64,000 nt of DNA from JACRCT01 sp049841135 (GCA_049841135.1 JASGHK010000006.1:558001-622000); one strand, 5' to 3'; shown: positions 46,934 through 57,851, counted from the first letter of the stretch. A program made the numbers and translations. Notes: generated from the letters alone by a model not told the origin.

Positions 46934-49474
46934 ATGCACCACCTTCTGACCCGAGCGGCGGTCGCCGCCGCCGCGCTCGCCTTCGTCTCCGCCTGCACCA
47001 AGGAGAGCCGCTGCGCCTCGAGCGAGACCCTGTGCACGGACCTCTGCACCAACCTCCAGCAGGACTCGAGCAACTGCGGCACCTGCGGCACGGCCTGTGG
47101 TGGGGGGCAGCAGTGCGTGGCCGGGCAGTGCACCTGCCCGAGCGTCGCGCCCAACGCGTGCGGGAGCGGGGCGGCGGCCGCCTGCGTCAGCTTCCTGAGC
47201 GACGTCGCCAACTGCGGCAGCTGCGGCAACCTCTGCGGGGCGGGCCTGCTCTGCTCGAAAGGGAGCTGCACACGGACCTGCTCGCCCGGCCAGCTGGCGT
47301 GCCCGACGGGGGCGCCCACGTTCTGCGCCGAGGTGCTGCAGGACTCCAACCACTGTGGCGGCTGCGGCAAGGTCTGCCCGGCGGGCCAGCAGTGCGTGAA
47401 GGGCGCCTGCGCCTGTCCGCAGGCGACGCCGGACCTCTGCGGCACGGGCGCCGAGGCGTTCTGTACCGACCTCGACACCGACGCGCTTCACTGCGGCACC
47501 TGCGCGACCGCCTGCGCCGAGGGCGAGCGCTGCTCGGCTGGCCACTGCGTGCTGCAGTGCGCGAGCACCCAGACGGCCTGCCCGCCGGCCCCGGAGACCG
47601 CCACCTTCTGCGTGGACACCAACGTCGATGCCAACCACTGCGGCGGCTGTGACACGCTGTGCGCCGCCGGCCAGCAGTGCTTCGGCGGCAAGTGCCTCTG
47701 CCCGTCGGCCACCCCGGACCTCTGCAGCACGGGCGCCAAGGCCCGCTGCGTCGCCTTCGACAACGACCCGCTCCACTGCGGCGGCTGCAACAAGCCGTGC
47801 CCGGCGGGCCAGGGGTGCGTGGGCGCCACCTGCCGGTGCCCGGACGCGGCGCCGGACCTGTGCGGAAGTGGCGCCGGCACGTTCTGCACCGACCTCGACA
47901 CCGACCCGCGCCACTGCGGGACGTGCGCCACCCCGTGCCCCGCAGGCCAGAAGTGCATCGCCGGAGACTGCGTGCTCGCGTGCGCGACGGGTTACCTCGC
48001 CTGCCCGCCCGCGCCGGCGGCCTCCACGTTCTGCGCGGACCCGAAGACCGACTCGAACCACTGCGGCGGCTGCGGCGACGCCTGCCCGGCCGGCCAGCGC
48101 TGTGAGGACAGCGTCTGCCACTGCCCGGCGGCCACCCCCGACGCCTGCGGCACCGGCGCCGACGCGTTCTGCACCGACCTCGACGTCGATCCCCGGAACT
48201 GCGGCGCCTGCGGCGAGCCTTGCTCCGCCGGGACCGTCTGCTCCGGGGGCACCTGCGCGCTGGGCTGCCTCGCGGACTGGACGGTCTGCCCGCCGGCGCC
48301 CGCGGCCCCTCTCTACTGCGCCGACACGGTGCGCGACTCCAACAACTGCGGCGGCTGCGGCGCTGTCTGCCCCGAGGGCCAGGCCTGCCGGTCGGCGTCG
48401 TGCGTCCCCTCGTGCTTGCCCACCGAGGTGCTGTGCGGCGGCAAGTGCGTCGACCCCTCGACCGATCCCGACTTCTGCGGCGCGACCCTGGGCGGCGCAT
48501 GCACCAGCGCCTCGCCAGGCGCGGACTACGCCGGCGTCGACTGTCTCGCTGGGAGCGCCTGCCTCGGCGGCACGTGCACGCTCTCCTGCCAGCAGGGCCT
48601 GACTCCGTGCGGTGGCGTCTGCGTGGACCTGACGCGCGACGATTCCAACTGCGGTGGCTGCGGCGTGGTGTGCCCGGCCTTCGAGTCGTGCTCGGCCAAC
48701 GCCTGCCGCACCGACGCCGCGGTGTCGCTGACCATCGGCGCCAGCACGGCCGGGTTCGACGTCGCCGCCGCGCTCGAGAGTCCCGTGACGCCGGTGCAGG
48801 TCACCCTCATCATCCAGGCGGGCGTGACCGTCCAGGCCACCGGCCCCTCCGGCTTCGCCGTGCGCTCCGGCGCGCTGCCGGCGGGCTCCATGCTCACCCT
48901 CGTCAACTACGGCACCCTCGCGGCCGGTGGCGGCAACGGCGGCAACGGGGTGACTTACTCGGGCTACTGTCCCAGCCCGGTCCGCTACGCCACCGACGGC
49001 AGCCCGGGCGGCAACGCCATCGAGACCAGCGTGCCGCTGGCGGTCCTGAACTACGGCTCGGTCTTCGCCGGCGGGGGCGGCGGAGCGGGTGGGGGAACCG
49101 ACTGGCTGGCCTATCAGCCCAACGGCGGAGCCGGTGGCGGCGGCGGTGGCGGGGCTGGGATGCCTGGGGGCAATGGGGGCGCCCGAGGCTCTCTGACGTC
49201 GCCTTGTTGGTCGAGCCCGAGCGACGGCGCCAACGGCATCGCCGGCACGGCGACGGGCGGCGGAGCGGGCGGGGCCATGGCGAACGGAAGCGCCAGTGGC
49301 GGCAGCGGCGGAATCCTCGGCGCTCCGGGTACCACAGGCTGCGCCTGCAACGGGTCGGTCTACGCCTACCCCTCCGCGCAGCCTGGCGCCGCGGGGCTGC
49401 GCGTCAAGCACGGGGCTCAGCCCTACACCTTCAGCAACGTCGGGAGCGGGACGAGCGTCGGCAGCGACGGCTGA
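46934..49474 (+). CDS. Giant cysteine-rich lipoprotein (MXAN_6577-like) with Gly-rich C-terminus
   Basis: The 846-aa lipoprotein has an ALAFVSAC signal. Residues about 25-590 hold some fourteen Cys-rich units of about 38-45 aa, with the core HCGGCGKVCPAGQQCVKGAC, DSNNCGGCG and TDLDTDPRHCGTCATPC. This is the tandem pattern seen in myxobacterial surface proteins. From about 600 on there is a beta-rich domain, then a Gly/Ala-rich stretch with many GG pairs (about residues 660-830). It probably forms a long, disulfide-rich surface fibre. The ATG at 46934 follows GAGGGG. No frame break is seen. Confidence 0.75.
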   Translation: MHHLLTRAAVAAAALAFVSACTKESRCASSETLCTDLCTNLQQDSSNCGTCGTACGGGQQCVAGQCTCPSVAPNACGSGAAAACVSFLSDVANCGSCGNLCGAGLLCSKGSCTRTCSPGQLACPTGAPTFCAEVLQDSNHCGGCGKVCPAGQQCVKGACACPQATPDLCGTGAEAFCTDLDTDALHCGTCATACAEGERCSAGHCVLQCASTQTACPPAPETATFCVDTNVDANHCGGCDTLCAAGQQCFGGKCLCPSATPDLCSTGAKARCVAFDNDPLHCGGCNKPCPAGQGCVGATCRCPDAAPDLCGSGAGTFCTDLDTDPRHCGTCATPCPAGQKCIAGDCVLACATGYLACPPAPAASTFCADPKTDSNHCGGCGDACPAGQRCEDSVCHCPAATPDACGTGADAFCTDLDVDPRNCGACGEPCSAGTVCSGGTCALGCLADWTVCPPAPAAPLYCADTVRDSNNCGGCGAVCPEGQACRSASCVPSCLPTEVLCGGKCVDPSTDPDFCGATLGGACTSASPGADYAGVDCLAGSACLGGTCTLSCQQGLTPCGGVCVDLTRDDSNCGGCGVVCPAFESCSANACRTDAAVSLTIGASTAGFDVAAALESPVTPVQVTLIIQAGVTVQATGPSGFAVRSGALPAGSMLTLVNYGTLAAGGGNGGNGVTYSGYCPSPVRYATDGSPGGNAIETSVPLAVLNYGSVFAGGGGGAGGGTDWLAYQPNGGAGGGGGGGAGMPGGNGGARGSLTSPCWSSPSDGANGIAGTATGGGAGGAMANGSASGGSGGILGAPGTTGCACNGSVYAYPSAQPGAAGLRVKHGAQPYTFSNVGSGTSVGSDG

Positions 49475-49725
49475 TCCCACTGGGCGAAGGAAGCTCAGAC
49501 GACGGAGGGTCGGTCGAGGCTCGAGGCGGGGACGTCGCCCTGCTGGGCGAGCCGCCGCCCGAGCCCGTCCGTCCCTTGGCGCCCTCCTGCATGAGGGGAT
49601 CGCCGGGTCGCTCGAGCACGAGGCCTGCTCTTCCACGCGGACGCACGCACCGAACTCGCTAAAGATAGGCAGCTACTTTGTGACATGACCGCCGACTCTG
49701 GGGGGCGGTGATACAACGAGCCGCG

Positions 49726-50932
49726 ATGACCCCGCTCTACCTCTCGCCCTATCTGCGGCCGTTCCGGCGAGAGGGGCGCGTCGTCTACGACAACGGCATC
49801 ACGGGCGCCGTCGAGGAGATTGGCCGGGTGGAGCACGAGATCCTCCGGGCGCTTTGGGGCGTTCACTTAGCGGAGGCGGCGCTGGCCACCCTGGCGAAGG
49901 CGCACGGCGAGCGGGCGGTGGCGGAGGCGGTCGGCGAACTCAACCAGCGCCTGATGCTCTTCTCCGACCGCAGCCAGTGCGAGCTGACCTTCGACTCGCA
50001 GCTCGAGAGCAGCGCACCACCGGTTCCCTTCCTCGACCAGGTCGAGCTCACCAACCGCTGCCCCTTCCGCTGCGGCTTCTGCCCGCGGGGAATCCCCGGC
50101 AGGATGCAGCGGCCGGTGGGTTTCATGGACCTCTCGCTTTTCGAGCGCCTGCTCGGCGAGCTTCTCCCCGACGCAGGCCCGGTACCGGCCGCTGGAGCTG
50201 CACCACCTCGGCGAGAGCCTGTTGCATCCCGACCTCGACCGCTTCGTGGCTGCGGCCACCGCTCGTGGGCTGCCCTCGGAGCTGTCGGTCAACCCGTCGC
50301 TGCTCGAGCCCGAGCTGGGCCGAAGGCTGCTGGAGGCCGGGCTCCGGCGGCTGGTGTGCTCGCTCGACGGAATGGACGACGCGACCTCGACGGCCATCCG
50401 CGGGCCGGCGGCCAGCTACGAAAAGGCGGCGCGGAACCTCGATGCGCTGCTCGAGCGCGTGGCGCAGATGAAGGCTCCGCCCGTCGTCGTCATCCAGATG
50501 CTCGACCTCTCGCGCAACGCCCACCAGCGCACGGCGTTCCTCGCGCGTTGGGGAACGACGGGGCTGGCAAACGTGCACGCGGTGGTGAAAGACCTCGGCG
50601 GCGACGACCCCGACCTCGGACGGCCGACCTCCACGCCGACCGTCTTTCTCTGCACCTACCCGTGGCGCTCGTTAACGGTGCTTTGGGACGGGCGGGTGGT
50701 GCCCTGCTGCCACGACGACGACGGGCGGCTCGTCCTCGGGGATCTGAAGCAGCAGAGCCTCGTCGAGATTTGGCGCGGGCCGAAGGTGGCCGAGCTCAGG
50801 GTGCGGCACCGCAGCGGGCAGCTCCCGGCCGGTCACCTCTGCCGCGACTGCGGCTGGCGGCGGGAAAAGTTCGCCGGCGCCATGCGACAGCGCCACCCGG
50901 ACCGGGCGCGGGAGCATCCGTACCAGTGGTAG
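49726..50932 (+). CDS. Radical SAM/SPASM protein with RRE-like N-terminus, one frame break
   Basis: The protein has about 401 aa. Residues about 1-85 (LSPYLRPFRREGRVVYDNG then AVGELNQRLMLF) form a small winged-helix-like domain such as precedes peptide-modifying radical SAM enzymes. The SAM/4Fe-4S motif is CPFRCGFC. The frame changes at about 50177-50184: removing one G from CCCGGTACC joins PDAGP to YRPLELHHLGESLLHPD. The C-terminal SPASM-like region (CTYPWRSLTVLWDGRVVPCC and CRDCGWR) binds further Fe-S clusters. It is convergent, with 14 bp between stops, to the amylase-radical SAM ORF. A peptide or sugar substrate is possible; none is identified. Confidence 0.8.
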
Positions 50933-50946
50933 TGGGAGGCCGGCCG

Positions 50947-53900
50947 CTAACCGCGCAGAGGCCTCGAGCCCGGAAGGCAGGACATCGGTCCGCGACCGCA
51001 CGGCCGCGCCTCCGAGGCGCGCATCCGCTCCGAGCAGGCGATGGGCCCGTTCCAGAGGTCTGCGAGGCTCGCCTCGGCGAGGTTGCCGAGAATGGGGCCG
51101 AACAGGTCGCCCAGCCTCACGTCGCCGTTGGGCGAGACGCAGACGTGCTCCCAAGGCGTCCGGCACGGGTGGATCTCGCTGCGGTTGGCGAACTGGTCGT
51201 CCTCGAGGAAGCGCGCGGTCTCCGCGTCCAGCTGGCAGCGCCAGACCCTTCGGTCGAGCGTGTGGTCTATCCCGCGCAGGCCGAGAGATCGGGCCACCTC
51301 GAGCGCCCGGTTCACCGCGTGGGCCGAGGCCTCGGGTGGCACTGCCGGCTCGCGCTGCGGCGCGTACTCGTTCACCGGGGCCAGCTCCTCGAACTTGATC
51401 CAGTCGAGCCCTAGCTCGGAGCACAGCCGCGCGAGGGGCTCGAGCTCGCCGAGGTTCGCGCGTGTCACCACGCACGAGACGCCCAGCCGCAGGTCGATCT
51501 TCTGGGCCACGCGTGCGCGCGAGAGCGCCCGGAGGTTCCCGACGATCCGCTCGAAGGAGCCGCCGACGCGGATGGCGTCGTTGATGCCGGCGGTCGCGCC
51601 GTCGAGCGAGACCTGGATGGAGCGCACCCCCGCCGCGGCGAGCCGCAGTCCCATGGCTTCGTCGAGCAGCAGGCCGTTGGTCAGGAGGTGGATGACGGGA
51701 GTGCCGCGCAGGGCCTCGAGGACCAGGAAGGTCATGGGCGAGGTCAGCGCCTCGCCGAGGTCCCCGATGCAGGAGTAGGTCACCTGTCCCAGCGCCCCGC
51801 GGATCCGGTCGAGCAGCCAGGGGCTCATGACCCGCGCCGTGCCGCTCGAGGTGCGCTGGGGCGCGAAGGCCAGGCAGTGGCGGCAGCGCAGGTTGCAGCG
51901 CTCGGTGATCCCGAAGTCGATCCGGCTGGGCAGCGACCGCAGCTCGACGGCGCTGCGCTGGAACTCCTCGTCGCGCAGCCGCACGTTGGCCATCCGCGGC
52001 CCCAGGCTCGCAATTGGGCGGGAGCGCCGCACGAGAGCGCCGGACTGCGGGCCGAGCTTCAGGGCCAGTCCGTCCAGGTCGGCGTCGCCAACCCTGAACA
52101 GGATCTCTCGCTGGGCCGAGGGCCCGGGCAAGAGGACCGCGCGTGGCTCGTCGCCGCGGTTGAGCACGACGTCGAACTCGGCTCCGTCCGCGCTGCGGCG
52201 CACCGCGAAGACCGGCCCGTCGGCCACGAGCATCTCGGCCTCGCCTTCGCGCAGTGCCGCGTGCTCGGCGCGCAGGGCCAGGAGCTTGCGGAGCCGGTCT
52301 CTCCGGGCGGGGTCGCTGCCGCGGGCGCCTTCGGGGAACGGCGCCGGCATCCGGTCGGGCCAGACGTCCTCGAGCTCGCGGGCCTGGTCCGCGTAGAGCC
52401 CATGCTCCTCGCCGTAGAGCAGCATGGGGACGCCGGGGGCGGTGAGCAGCAGGAGCAGCCCCAGGTCGCCGCGCTGCCGCGCGCCGCCGAGCGTGGCGAG
52501 CGTCGCGAAGCGCGGGTGGTCGTGCGTGGAGAGGAACTGGACGTTGCGTGCGCCCACGGTGCCGCGGTCGGTCGCCGCGGAGGCGAGCTGCGTCGCCAGG
52601 AGCTGCGCGTCGCCCTGGGCCAGCGCCAGCCACTTCGTCCAGGCGGTGTGGGTGGCGAAGTCGGTCGCAGCGTCGAGCGCGCCCGAAGCGATCCACCGGT
52701 GCGCGTGCGAGGGCACCAGCTCGCCCAGGACCACGGCGTCGGGGTTGGCCTGGCGCAGGACCCGGCGGAGTCTTGGGCCAGCGACAGCGGAACCTCGGCC
52801 GCGCTGTCGAGCCGCAGCCCGTCGACGCCCAGGCTGGCGAGCTGCTGCGCGGCCTTCAGCGCCAGCTCCTGCACCTCGGGGTGGTCCTGGTTGAGCAGCG
52901 GGGCGTCGGTCCGCTTGCCGTAGTGGACGAGCGCGTCGCCTTGCCACTGGAACCAGTCCGCCCTCGGCGCGGCCCGGCCTTGCGTCAGCACCTCCTCGTA
53001 CGCCGGAAAGCCGCGGCCGGCGTGCGAGAACGAGAAGTCGAGCAGCAGCCGCATCCCCTGCCGGTGCGCGTCCTCCACGAGGCGCTCGAACGCCGGCCGG
53101 CCGCCGAGCAAGGGGTCGATGGTGAGCGGGTCCACCAGGTCGTAGCGGTGGGCGCTGGCCGCCACCTGTACTGGGGTCAGGTAGAGCGCGGTGACGCCGA
53201 GGTCGCGCAGCTCGCCCAGCGAGCGCCGGATGCCTTCGAGGTGCCCTCCGGCGCGCTGGTCTGCGAGCGGCCGGACCCAGCCCGGGCGGTCGGCAGCTGG
53301 ACGGAAGCGGTCCACGAAGACGGTGTAAAGCACCGCGTCGCGCCACCACTTCGGCACAGCTTCCGCGGTCAGTCTCGGCGTCGTCGGTCTCAGCGCGAAG
53401 TGCTCGGCGCCGGCCTGCGGCCCCACCGTGCGCCCGTCGGGGAGCGCAAAGCGGAGCAGCGACGGGACGACGGGCAGCCGAGCCTGGTAGACGCGATGCT
53501 CGGGCTCCTCGTACGCCAGCGTCATCTCCGTGCGGCGCTCGAAGCCCACGCGGTCGCCGGCGCTGCCTGGGGGATCCTCGTGCCAGCACACGGTCAGGGC
53601 GTCGCCGTGCGTCCCACGGCGCAGCGCGGCGGTGACCGTCACCCCGCCGCGGTCCTCGAGGCGCAGGAACGGCGGTGCCGGCGCGAACAGCAGCGGTTCG
53701 GGAGTGCCGTCGACGACCAGGACCGAGTTCTGGTGCCCTTCGATGCTGGTGCGGGTGCGCGGGTTGGCTTCGTCCAGCGTCCACTGGCCGTCGACCTGGA
53801 GCTTGTAGGCCCAGACGCCCGGGCCCAGCTCGAGCGGGACGCCGTCGGCGCCGACCGGGATGCCGTTGATCCAGTCCGCCAGCTCTCCGAAGAGCCGGAC

Positions 53901-53951
53901 CTGGGCTTGTGGGTGGAGGCTCTGAGGACGGCGGAAGAAGACGACGCTCAA
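50947..53951 (-). CDS. CBM48-GH13 amylase joined in frame to a radical SAM/SPASM domain
   Basis: The ORF has about 1001 aa. Residues about 1-80 form a CBM48-type glycogen-binding domain (WAYKLQVDGQWTLDEANPRT). A second beta-domain follows. The GH13 catalytic barrel has WWRDAVLYTVFVDRF, the nucleophile in GVDGLRLDSAAE, the acid in VVLGELVPS and STHDHPRF. A C-terminal radical SAM domain starts near 51993, with CNLRCRHC and SPASM cysteines (CRTPWEHVCVSPNGD, CGRGPMSC). No stop separates the two parts in any frame for at least fifty codons. The frame changes once at about 52768-52772, where one base seems missing between LAQD and RRVLRQANPDA. The TTG start overlaps the upstream stop (TTGA). The radical SAM part could also start at its own Met near 51993. 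Confidence 0.75.
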
Positions 53952-56278
53952 GGCTTCGGCGACACCGGGAACTCGTAGTTGGTGTTGGCGCCGTTCGGGT
54001 TGTCCCAGGCTTCCTTGAGCAGCACCTGCTGGCCGTCCGAGTACCACTTGGTCTTGATGTTCGCGTACTGGGAATAGTCCGCTATCAGGACGGCCTTCAC
54101 GTGGGCATAGACGAGAAGCTTCGTCGTGTTCGCGCCCAGGGTGAGCTGAAGCTCGTAGTCCGTCCGCCCGGCGCCCAGGAGGCGAGAGGCCGTGTTGGGA
54201 GTCGCTGCCAGCTCCTGGAAGCTCTGGCCGTTGTCCTCCGAGTAGCCGAGCCAGACCTGGTAGATGAGCTGGCCGTAGATGGGGGCCTCGTAGTAGCCCA
54301 TGCGCCCGGAGAACTGGGCGGTGCCGATCTGCAGGTTGAGGCTGGTCTTGTCGACGACCTGGTCTGCCCGCCAGTCGGAGAGCCCCAAGGTGAGCAGCGA
54401 CTGCTGGAACAGCCCGTCCCGCTCGATGATCCGCTCGCGCTTGCCTGAAACGGTGTTGTCGAGCAGCACGTTGCGGATGGCTGGGTCGCCGCCGAAGACC
54501 GGGAAGTCTCGGACGCTGTCCAGTGGGATCGTGATGCTGGGGAAGCCCGCGTCGGAGCTGGGGAACACGCCCGCATCGAGACCGGCGGGGACGTCCATGA
54601 TGAGCAGCTCGGCGTCGAGGTCGTGGGCGAACTCGCTCATCCGCACGCCGCCGATGTTCGCCATCAGCGAATACTGGGCGCCGCTGAAGCCGGTCTGGGG
54701 AACGGTGATGGTGTCGGAGCCTGCGGCGGCGCCGCGCAACTTGGCGGTGAGGGTCACGTGAAGCTGCTTGAGGCGGGCGTCGTCCGAGGGCATCGCGTCG
54801 TTCGGGTAGAGCATCTCCCAAAGCATCCAGACCGGGACCTGGAAATCGACGACGTCGGTGTAGCGGACGAACTCGTCATATGGCGAGAAGGCGAGGTAGG
54901 TCGTGAATTCGCCCGGATTCCCGCTCTGCAGCATGAGGGTCGCGTGGTTGATCACGGCCTCGGCGGTGTTCGCGTCGACATTCCCGGCCTCGTCTCTGGC
55001 TCGCGCGACGAAGTAGAGGGGCGTGTTCGGGGTCACCGGCACGGTGTCGTTGGTGAGGCTGATCTCCTCGCTTGAAGCTCCAGGCTGGGAGGTCCCGGCG
55101 ACCACGAAGTCGGCCGCGCAGCCGCCCGAGGTGGCGCTGACGCAGACGTCGTAGCGCATCGCGCCGGGCAAGGTGACGTTGTCGCTGGCGGGGAGCCAGC
55201 TGACGAGCGCCTTGTCGCCGAACGAGAACCTGGCCGAGGTGATGCCAGCGAAGGTCGGCGGGAGGTTGTCGATCGCGAAGACCTTGCCGGGCTTGCGGGT
55301 CTCGACGTTGCCGACGAGGTCCTCGGCGCGCGACTCGATCACGTACTGGATGCCCGCGCTCCAGGTCGGCGCCGGGGTGGTCCAGGTCTCGAGGCCGGTG
55401 ACCGCGAGCCAGGTCTCGGCCGCGACCCAGGCGCTGCCGGTCCAGTACTGCGAGTCGGAGTTGCGCCGGACCAGGACCGAGACCTCTGCGAGGCCGCTGA
55501 CCGCGTCGATGGCCGTGCCCTGGATGGTCGTCGGGCCGGTCTTGGCCGGGCTCGCGGGCAGGGTGACGGTCGACGTGGGAGCGGTGGTGTCGAGCTGGAA
55601 GGTGTAGGCCGCCGGGGTGGCGTCCGGGCCGCCGGCGTTGACCGCGCGGACCTGGAACTCGTGCGAGCCGTCGGTGAGGCCGGCGTACGACTTGGGCGAG
55701 GTGCAGGCCGCGAACGCCTCCGCGTCCATCTTGCACTCGAAGGTGACCGGCGCCTGGGGCGAGCCGAAGGCGAAGGAGGGGGCGAGGTCGCTGGTCATCG
55801 CCGCTGGGGCCGAGGTGATCGTCGTCTCCGGCGGTGCGGGAGGGGCGCCGGCGTCGAGGCCCGGCTGGCCCGCATCGAGGGCCGGGTGGCTGGCGTCGAG
55901 ACCCGCGGACCCAGCGTCGGCGATCGGCTGGCCGGCGTCGGGGGACGGCTGGCCGGCGTCTGCCGTCGGCTCGCTCGCATCGACGGCCGGCTGACCGGCG
56001 TCGGTGGCGGGCTCGCCTGCATCGACCGCCGGCTGGCCTGCGTCGGTGGTGGTTGGCTGGCTGGCGTCGACCGTGGGCTGGCTCGCATCGCGAGACGAGG
56101 CGGCGTCGGCCTTCGGTGAAGATCCGTCCGGGCTCTCGGGCGCGGTCGGGGTGTTGCAGCCGGCGAGGAAGAGGATGAACGCCGTCAGGGAGACGAGCAG
56201 CGCTGAGCCCTGGGTTCCGCAACCCGAGGCGACGACGAGAGCGCAAGCAGCAAGCACGAACCGGGCTCGGAGAGACAT
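53948..56278 (-). CDS. Large lipoprotein with heptad linker, unknown function
   Basis: The 776-aa protein has two lipobox-like segments in its first 45 residues (CALVVASGC and AFILFLAGC), so the real start may be the second. Residues about 65-150 form a low-complexity linker of DAGQP/DASQP heptads. The rest has fibronectin-like or Ig-like beta domains (AYTFQLDTTAPTSTVTLPAS, YVIESRAEDLVGNVETRKPG). The last third, with FGGDPAIRNVLLDNTVSGKR and KLLVYAHVKAVLIADYSQY, may be a carbohydrate-binding or coat-type domain. It is translationally coupled to the amylase-radical SAM gene. Surface-exposed; partner unknown. Confidence 0.7.
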   Translation of the reverse strand: MSLRARFVLAACALVVASGCGTQGSALLVSLTAFILFLAGCNTPTAPESPDGSSPKADAASSRDASQPTVDASQPTTTDAGQPAVDAGEPATDAGQPAVDASEPTADAGQPSPDAGQPIADAGSAGLDASHPALDAGQPGLDAGAPPAPPETTITSAPAAMTSDLAPSFAFGSPQAPVTFECKMDAEAFAACTSPKSYAGLTDGSHEFQVRAVNAGGPDATPAAYTFQLDTTAPTSTVTLPASPAKTGPTTIQGTAIDAVSGLAEVSVLVRRNSDSQYWTGSAWVAAETWLAVTGLETWTTPAPTWSAGIQYVIESRAEDLVGNVETRKPGKVFAIDNLPPTFAGITSARFSFGDKALVSWLPASDNVTLPGAMRYDVCVSATSGGCAADFVVAGTSQPGASSEEISLTNDTVPVTPNTPLYFVARARDEAGNVDANTAEAVINHATLMLQSGNPGEFTTYLAFSPYDEFVRYTDVVDFQVPVWMLWEMLYPNDAMPSDDARLKQLHVTLTAKLRGAAAGSDTITVPQTGFSGAQYSLMANIGGVRMSEFAHDLDAELLIMDVPAGLDAGVFPSSDAGFPSITIPLDSVRDFPVFGGDPAIRNVLLDNTVSGKRERIIERDGLFQQSLLTLGLSDWRADQVVDKTSLNLQIGTAQFSGRMGYYEAPIYGQLIYQVWLGYSEDNGQSFQELAATPNTASRLLGAGRTDYELQLTLGANTTKLLVYAHVKAVLIADYSQYANIKTKWYSDGQQVLLKEAWDNPNGANTNYEFPVSPKP

Positions 56279-56442
56279 TCGGACCTCGCGGTTGGGAGGC
56301 GAAAGATCTACCAGACTTCGCCGCCGAAGCCTTCCCCGCCGGTCCGTTGGCGAAGGCCGGGTCCGCGACCTTTCGTGCTAAGGACCTTGGCCGTCGCTCT
56401 CGCCGGAAGGGTCTCTGGCGCGCCGAGCGCTGGGAGTTCGCC

Positions 56443-57851
56443 ATGCGCATCCTCTTCGCCACCCCGGAGGCTCTCGCCCGTCCAGAAGGTCGGCGGCATC
56501 GGAGACGGGCTCGGCGCGCTGACGCGGACCCTCGCAAGCTTCGGCCACGGCATCACGGTGGCGCTCCCGTTCATCGAGGCCACCCCGCCCGCGGGGTTCG
56601 AGCCCGCCGCCCCCCTCGCGGTCCCCGGCGCTTCCCCGGTCGAGTGCTTCGTCGCCCGGCTCGACAACGGCGTGGACGTCGTCCTCATCGCGCTGCGAGG
56701 GTACGAAGGCCGCAGCACGGCCGGCGATCCTTGGGATTCCCTCGAGGGGCACCGGTTCGCCTCCTATGCGCGGGCCGTGGTCGCCCTGGTCGCAGAACGG
56801 GAGGCAGCCCATGAGCCCTTCGACGTCGTCCACGCGCACGAGTGGCACACGGCGCTGGTCCTCTACCTGCTGCGTGAAGCCGCGCGCCGACCACGGACCG
56901 TGCTGACCCTGCACAACGTCGCCTTCCAGGGCGTGTTCCCGCCGGAGGTCCTCGTGTCTGCCGGCCTGGGGCCGGAGCATCTGCAACCCGAGCGTCTCGG
57001 CCAGCGAGGGATGGCCAACTTCCTCAAGGCCGGCATCGTGGCCGCGGACGCGGTCACCACCGTCTCTCCGACCTACGCGAAGGAGAATCCTCGTGCCACC
57101 GATGGGCGAGTCGCTGGAGGAAGACCTGCGCCGGCGTGCGGCCGACCTGACGGGCATCGTCAATGGAGTGGACGTGGAGATGTGGAACCCGGCGCGAGAC
57201 CCCGCGCTCCCGGCGCGCTTCGGCCCCGAAGACCTCAGCGGCAAGGTGCAGTGCAAGCAGCGGGTGTGCGCGGCGCTGGGCCTGGACGAAGCGCGGCCGC
57301 TGCTGGCCTTCATCGGCCGCCTCTGCGACCAGAAGGGCGTGGACCTGCTCGCCGCGGCGCTGCCGGGCATCGTCGCCGCCGGGGCGAACGTGGTGTTCGC
57401 GGGCGGGGGCGAGGCCGCGCTCAGGCACCAGGTTGAAGTGGCGGTCGCAAGGCATGCCGGCCGGGCGTGGTACGCCGGACGGGTCGAGGACGACGCGGCG
57501 CGGCGGCTCCTGGCGGCGGCCGACCTGGTGGCCATGCCTTCCCGGTACGAGCCCTGCGGCATCGTCCAGTTCGAGGCCCAGCGCTCGGGGGCCGTCGTCG
57601 TGGCCCGGCGCACCGGCGGGCTCATCGACACCGTCAAGGACCTCTCGCCGTCACTCGACCGAGGAAACGGCTTCCTGTTCGACGAGGCCACTTCGTCAGC
57701 GCTCGGCGCCGCGGTCGAGCGCGCCTTGCAGGCCATGAAGCTGCCGGGGTGGGACGGCCTGCGGCGCCGCGTCATGCGCGCCCCCATGAGCTGGAGCGGG
57801 CCCGCCCGGCACTACGAGGCGGTCTACCGTGGCGCGCGGACGGCGCGCTGA
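56443..57851 (+). CDS. glgA: Glycogen synthase GlgA, two frame breaks
   Basis: The enzyme adds glucose from ADP-glucose (or a related donor) to glycogen. The 468-aa protein has the GT5 signature at the start (PVQKVGGIGDGLGALTRTL), HAHEWHTALVLYLL, and the donor-site motifs FIGRLCDQKGVDLL and PSRYEPCGIVQFEAQR. The frame changes at 56466-56474 (GAGGCTCTC; removing one base gives PEVSPVQKVGG) and at 57083-57092 (GAGAATCCTC; removing one A gives KEILVPPMGESLEE). Both corrections recover the family sequence, so the gene is probably intact in the organism. It is divergent from the large lipoprotein that leads the amylase unit. Confidence 0.9.

Noticed and set aside
46874..49636. A 920-aa minus-strand open frame
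   Set aside because: Antisense of the Cys-rich lipoprotein; composition is Ala/Arg/Gly only.
56466..57092. Programmed frameshifting in glgA
   Set aside because: No slippery heptamer is seen, two breaks occur, and the same kind of break is found in many unrelated genes; sequence error is simpler.
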